From the NCBI GenBank assembly GCA_002482715.1, contig DLGN01000280.1:2204-10886 (forward strand): a DNA stretch of 8,683 bases, written 5' to 3'. The position numbers and the translations under genes were made by a program. Shown piece after piece: positions 7,037-8,683 of this stretch; the stretch's first letter is position 1, and every line of letters begins with the position of its first letter. The notes under the pieces were generated by a model, which saw only the letters and a program-made list of their open reading frames with translations, was not told the DNA's origin and made no database searches. This stretch comes from Oxalobacteraceae bacterium UBA7693. GTDB taxonomy: Bacteria > Pseudomonadota > Gammaproteobacteria > Burkholderiales > Burkholderiaceae_D.

Positions 7037-7672
7037 ATGCTAAAAAACGGGCAGCAATTACTCTCTCTCTTCAGGCAATCAACTTACCTTAAGTTATTTT
7101 TACTCGCTGCATTCAGCACACTGCTGAATGCTTGTAGTACGGCGCCAACCATCAGCAGTGAGCAAAGTAACAAACCACGTGTATTGCAAGAGCAAGTGCA
7201 ATTAACTGGACGCATTTCTATTCAATATCAGCAGCGAGAACAAGCAGAAACAATTATTCTGGGCTATGAGTGGCAACAAGCGCCAAAGGAACTCTTTATT
7301 ACTCTTAGCTCCCCTATAGGAACCGTTGCGACAATAGAGCAAAATTCCCAAGGCGCGACATTAAAACAAGCAAAACAAGAACCTCGCACAGCGATGGATA
7401 TTGAGCAATTGCTAGCCGATAGTTTAGGCTGGTCGATTCCGATTACGGGTTTAAGAGGCTGGCTACAAGGATTTGACATCCAAAATGGCAAGGCGATCGC
7501 CGTCCCTGCGCAGAATTATTTCCAGCTTCAAACACAAGGCTGGCAATTGCAATTTGTAAGCTGGCAAGAAGATGCAGGTATCGTACATCCGACACGCATC
7601 GATTTACAGCGCTTTACCGAAGAACTAGGCGAAGTCAAGATTCGAATTTTGATAGACAAGTGGGAGCAATAA
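7037..7672 (+). CDS. lolB: Outer-membrane lipoprotein receptor LolB
   Basis: LolB takes lipoproteins from the periplasmic carrier LolA and inserts them into the inner leaflet of the outer membrane. The 211-residue protein (E. coli 207) has a lipoprotein signal: a basic N-terminus, a hydrophobic core (about 18-30) and the lipobox LNAC with Cys33 the lipidated residue; Ser at +2 fits outer-membrane sorting. Family features follow: the QLTGRISI first strand, GYEWQQ, the LSSPIGT segment matching the TNPLG region beside the E. coli membrane-inserting loop, TAMDIEQLL, GWSIPITGLRGWLQG, and a C-terminal strand ending DKWEQ. The frame is open back to a TTG at 6977, which would add 20 residues before the signal peptide; the ATG at 7037 is preferred because the signal peptide then has normal length. 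Neither start has a clear Shine-Dalgarno. It follows the TPR gene and precedes ispE by 3 bases. Confidence 0.94.
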   Translation: MLKNGQQLLSLFRQSTYLKLFLLAAFSTLLNACSTAPTISSEQSNKPRVLQEQVQLTGRISIQYQQREQAETIILGYEWQQAPKELFITLSSPIGTVATIEQNSQGATLKQAKQEPRTAMDIEQLLADSLGWSIPITGLRGWLQGFDIQNGKAIAVPAQNYFQLQTQGWQLQFVSWQEDAGIVHPTRIDLQRFTEELGEVKIRILIDKWEQ

Positions 7673-7675
7673 AAA

Positions 7676-8551
7676 ATGCCTACGGCTCTGCCTCAACTAC
7701 TTGCCTGCCCTGCTCCGGCAAAACTAAACCTTTTTTTACACATCACAGGGCGTCGAACAGATGGCTATCATCTACTTCAAAGCGTATTTCAATTAATTGA
7801 TCGTTGCGACACTTTGGATTTTTATGTTCGCGATGACGGAGACATACATCGTTTGAATCAGGTTCACGGTGTACCGGAACAAGAAGACCTGGTCATCAGA
7901 GCAGCTCGACTATTGCAAAGCCACACTAGAACCAAGCTAGGTGCCGATATACGACTACATAAATCTCTGCCAATGGGCGGTGGCCTTGGTGGAGGCTCAT
8001 CCGATGCGGCTAGTACATTGATCGCACTAAATCATCTATGGCAATGCAATTTAGATAGACAAGCGCTCATGCAATTAGGTTTGCGACTGGGTGCCGATGT
8101 TCCTTTTTTTATTTACGGTCAAAATGCTTTTGTCGAAGGCATCGGTGAACAGATGCAAGCAGTATCAACGCCAGATCAGTGGTTTATCGTAATAGAACCA
8201 GGTGTTCATGTACCGACACCAACAATTTTTTCCGCCAAAGAGTTGACAAGAAACACGAAGCCCGTCAGAATAACGGACTTTTCCAATGCAGCGAAAGTTG
8301 AGTGGAAAAATGATATGCAAGCTGTTGCTTGTGCTTTACACCCAGAAATTGCAGCGGTCATTCATTGGCTAAAACAATTTGAGTTTAATCAGGGTGATGC
8401 CAAGATGACGGGATCGGGCTCTTGTGTTTTTTGTGCTTTTCCAAACGAAGAAGCGGCAAAAAAAGTATTCAAACAAGTACCCAGTCAATGGACATCATGG
8501 ATTGCTAAAGCATTGCAACAACATCCTATAAATTTGAAAGTTAATTTATAG
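7676..8551 (+). CDS. ispE: 4-diphosphocytidyl-2-C-methyl-D-erythritol kinase IspE
   Basis: IspE phosphorylates the 2-hydroxyl of CDP-methylerythritol using ATP in the MEP (non-mevalonate) pathway to isopentenyl diphosphate. The 291-residue GHMP-family kinase is of normal length. It shows PAKLNLFLH (14-22) with catalytic Lys16 and substrate-binding Asn18, GYH (30-32) before SVFQLIDRCD, the glycine-rich ATP loop PMGGGLGGGSSDA (99-111), the catalytic Asp141 in LGADVPFF, the VPTPTIF segment (179-185), and the C-terminal GHMP motif KMTGSGSCVF (243-252). The start is supported by GGGAG (7662-7666) nine bases upstream and by the 3-base gap from the lolB stop, suggesting translational coupling. The downstream tRNA-Gln gene has its own promoter, and no intrinsic terminator is seen between them. 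Confidence 0.98.
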   Translation: MPTALPQLLACPAPAKLNLFLHITGRRTDGYHLLQSVFQLIDRCDTLDFYVRDDGDIHRLNQVHGVPEQEDLVIRAARLLQSHTRTKLGADIRLHKSLPMGGGLGGGSSDAASTLIALNHLWQCNLDRQALMQLGLRLGADVPFFIYGQNAFVEGIGEQMQAVSTPDQWFIVIEPGVHVPTPTIFSAKELTRNTKPVRITDFSNAAKVEWKNDMQAVACALHPEIAAVIHWLKQFEFNQGDAKMTGSGSCVFCAFPNEEAAKKVFKQVPSQWTSWIAKALQQHPINLKVNL

Positions 8552-8566
8552 TGCATCACAAAAAAT

Positions 8567-8595
8567 TTGGTTGATTGCTGATTTCAAGATAAAAT
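8567..8595 (+). promoter_or_regulatory. Sigma70-type promoter for the tRNA-Gln gene
   Basis: TTGGTT (8567-8572) and TAAAAT (8590-8595) are separated by exactly 17 bases, and the -10 box is followed by a GC-rich discriminator (agcgg), as in growth-rate-controlled stable RNA promoters. Transcription would start near 8602, giving a leader of about 50 bases before the tRNA. Stringent control is an inference from the discriminator alone. Confidence 0.65.
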
Positions 8596-8600
8596 AGCGG

Positions 8601-8642
8601 CTTCGCTGATTATCAAACGAAAACGAAGTAAGCAATTGATAA
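8601..8642 (+). repeat. Interleaved inverted repeats in the tRNA leader
   Basis: Two inverted repeats overlap in H-type pseudoknot order: cttcg (8601-8605) with cgaag (8624-8628), and ttatcaa (8610-8616) with ttgataa (8636-8642). The two stems could form a pseudoknot or exclude each other in the RNA between the promoter and the mature tRNA 5' end. Stems are short (5 and 7 bp), so this may be chance. Confidence 0.4.
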
Positions 8643-8652
8643 ACGGTTGTGT

Positions 8653-8683
8653 AGGGGAATCGCCAAGCTGGTTAAGGCACCGG
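8653..8683 (+). tRNA. tRNA-Gln, 5' part only (cut by window edge)
   Basis: The last 31 bases match the 5' half of a bacterial tRNA-Gln: acceptor strand AGGGGAA (8653-8659), TC at positions 8-9, D stem GCC...GGC enclosing AAGCTGGTTAA with the GG pair, then A and the start of the anticodon stem CCGG. The anticodon lies outside the window. The identity rests on close resemblance to E. coli tRNA-Gln in the same region and on the location after ispE, where tRNA-Gln followed by prs is common. The upstream T at 8652 could be counted as the leader or as a -1 base. Confidence 0.85.

Noticed and set aside
1..8683. CRISPR arrays, insertion sequences, attachment sites
   Set aside because: No regularly spaced repeats, transposase-like frames or long terminal inverted repeats were seen; the few direct repeats are 8-9 bases long.

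Overview
The window looks like chromosomal DNA of a betaproteobacterium, most likely Burkholderiales. Two things suggest this: the run TPR protein – lolB – ispE – tRNA-Gln, which in many beta- and gammaproteobacteria continues into prs (compare PA4667–lolB–ipk–prs in Pseudomonas aeruginosa), and a mutM/mutY pair bracketing a dynamin-like GTPase gene. The base composition is moderate for that order, which would fit an Undibacterium-like member of the Oxalobacteraceae. That placement is inferred from gene order and protein character, without any database search.

Two gene sets diverge from a 152-base intergenic region (4983-5134). Leftwards on the minus strand run mutM (formamidopyrimidine-DNA glycosylase), a 641-residue dynamin-family GTPase, an exported six-Asp-box YCF48-like beta-propeller, and mutY (A/G-specific adenine glycosylase, cut by the left window edge). 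MutM and MutY are the two glycosylases of the 8-oxoguanine (GO) repair system: MutM removes 8-oxoG opposite C, and MutY removes A misinserted opposite 8-oxoG. The propeller gene sits between two terminator-like hairpins. One lies just in front of its own ribosome binding site (2051-2081), the other just in front of mutY (838-902).

Rightwards on the plus strand run a 611-residue periplasmic TPR protein, the outer-membrane lipoprotein receptor lolB, and ispE of the non-mevalonate isoprenoid pathway. These look like one transcription unit; lolB and ispE are separated by only 3 bases. A recognisable promoter then leads into the first 31 bases of a tRNA-Gln gene, which is cut by the right window edge.

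Most of the window is conserved housekeeping DNA, and no mobile element, CRISPR array or clear defence island is visible. The points that merit a second look are the GTPase between two repair genes, the hairpin-bounded propeller cassette, an open +1-frame tail after mutM, and interleaved inverted repeats in the tRNA leader.
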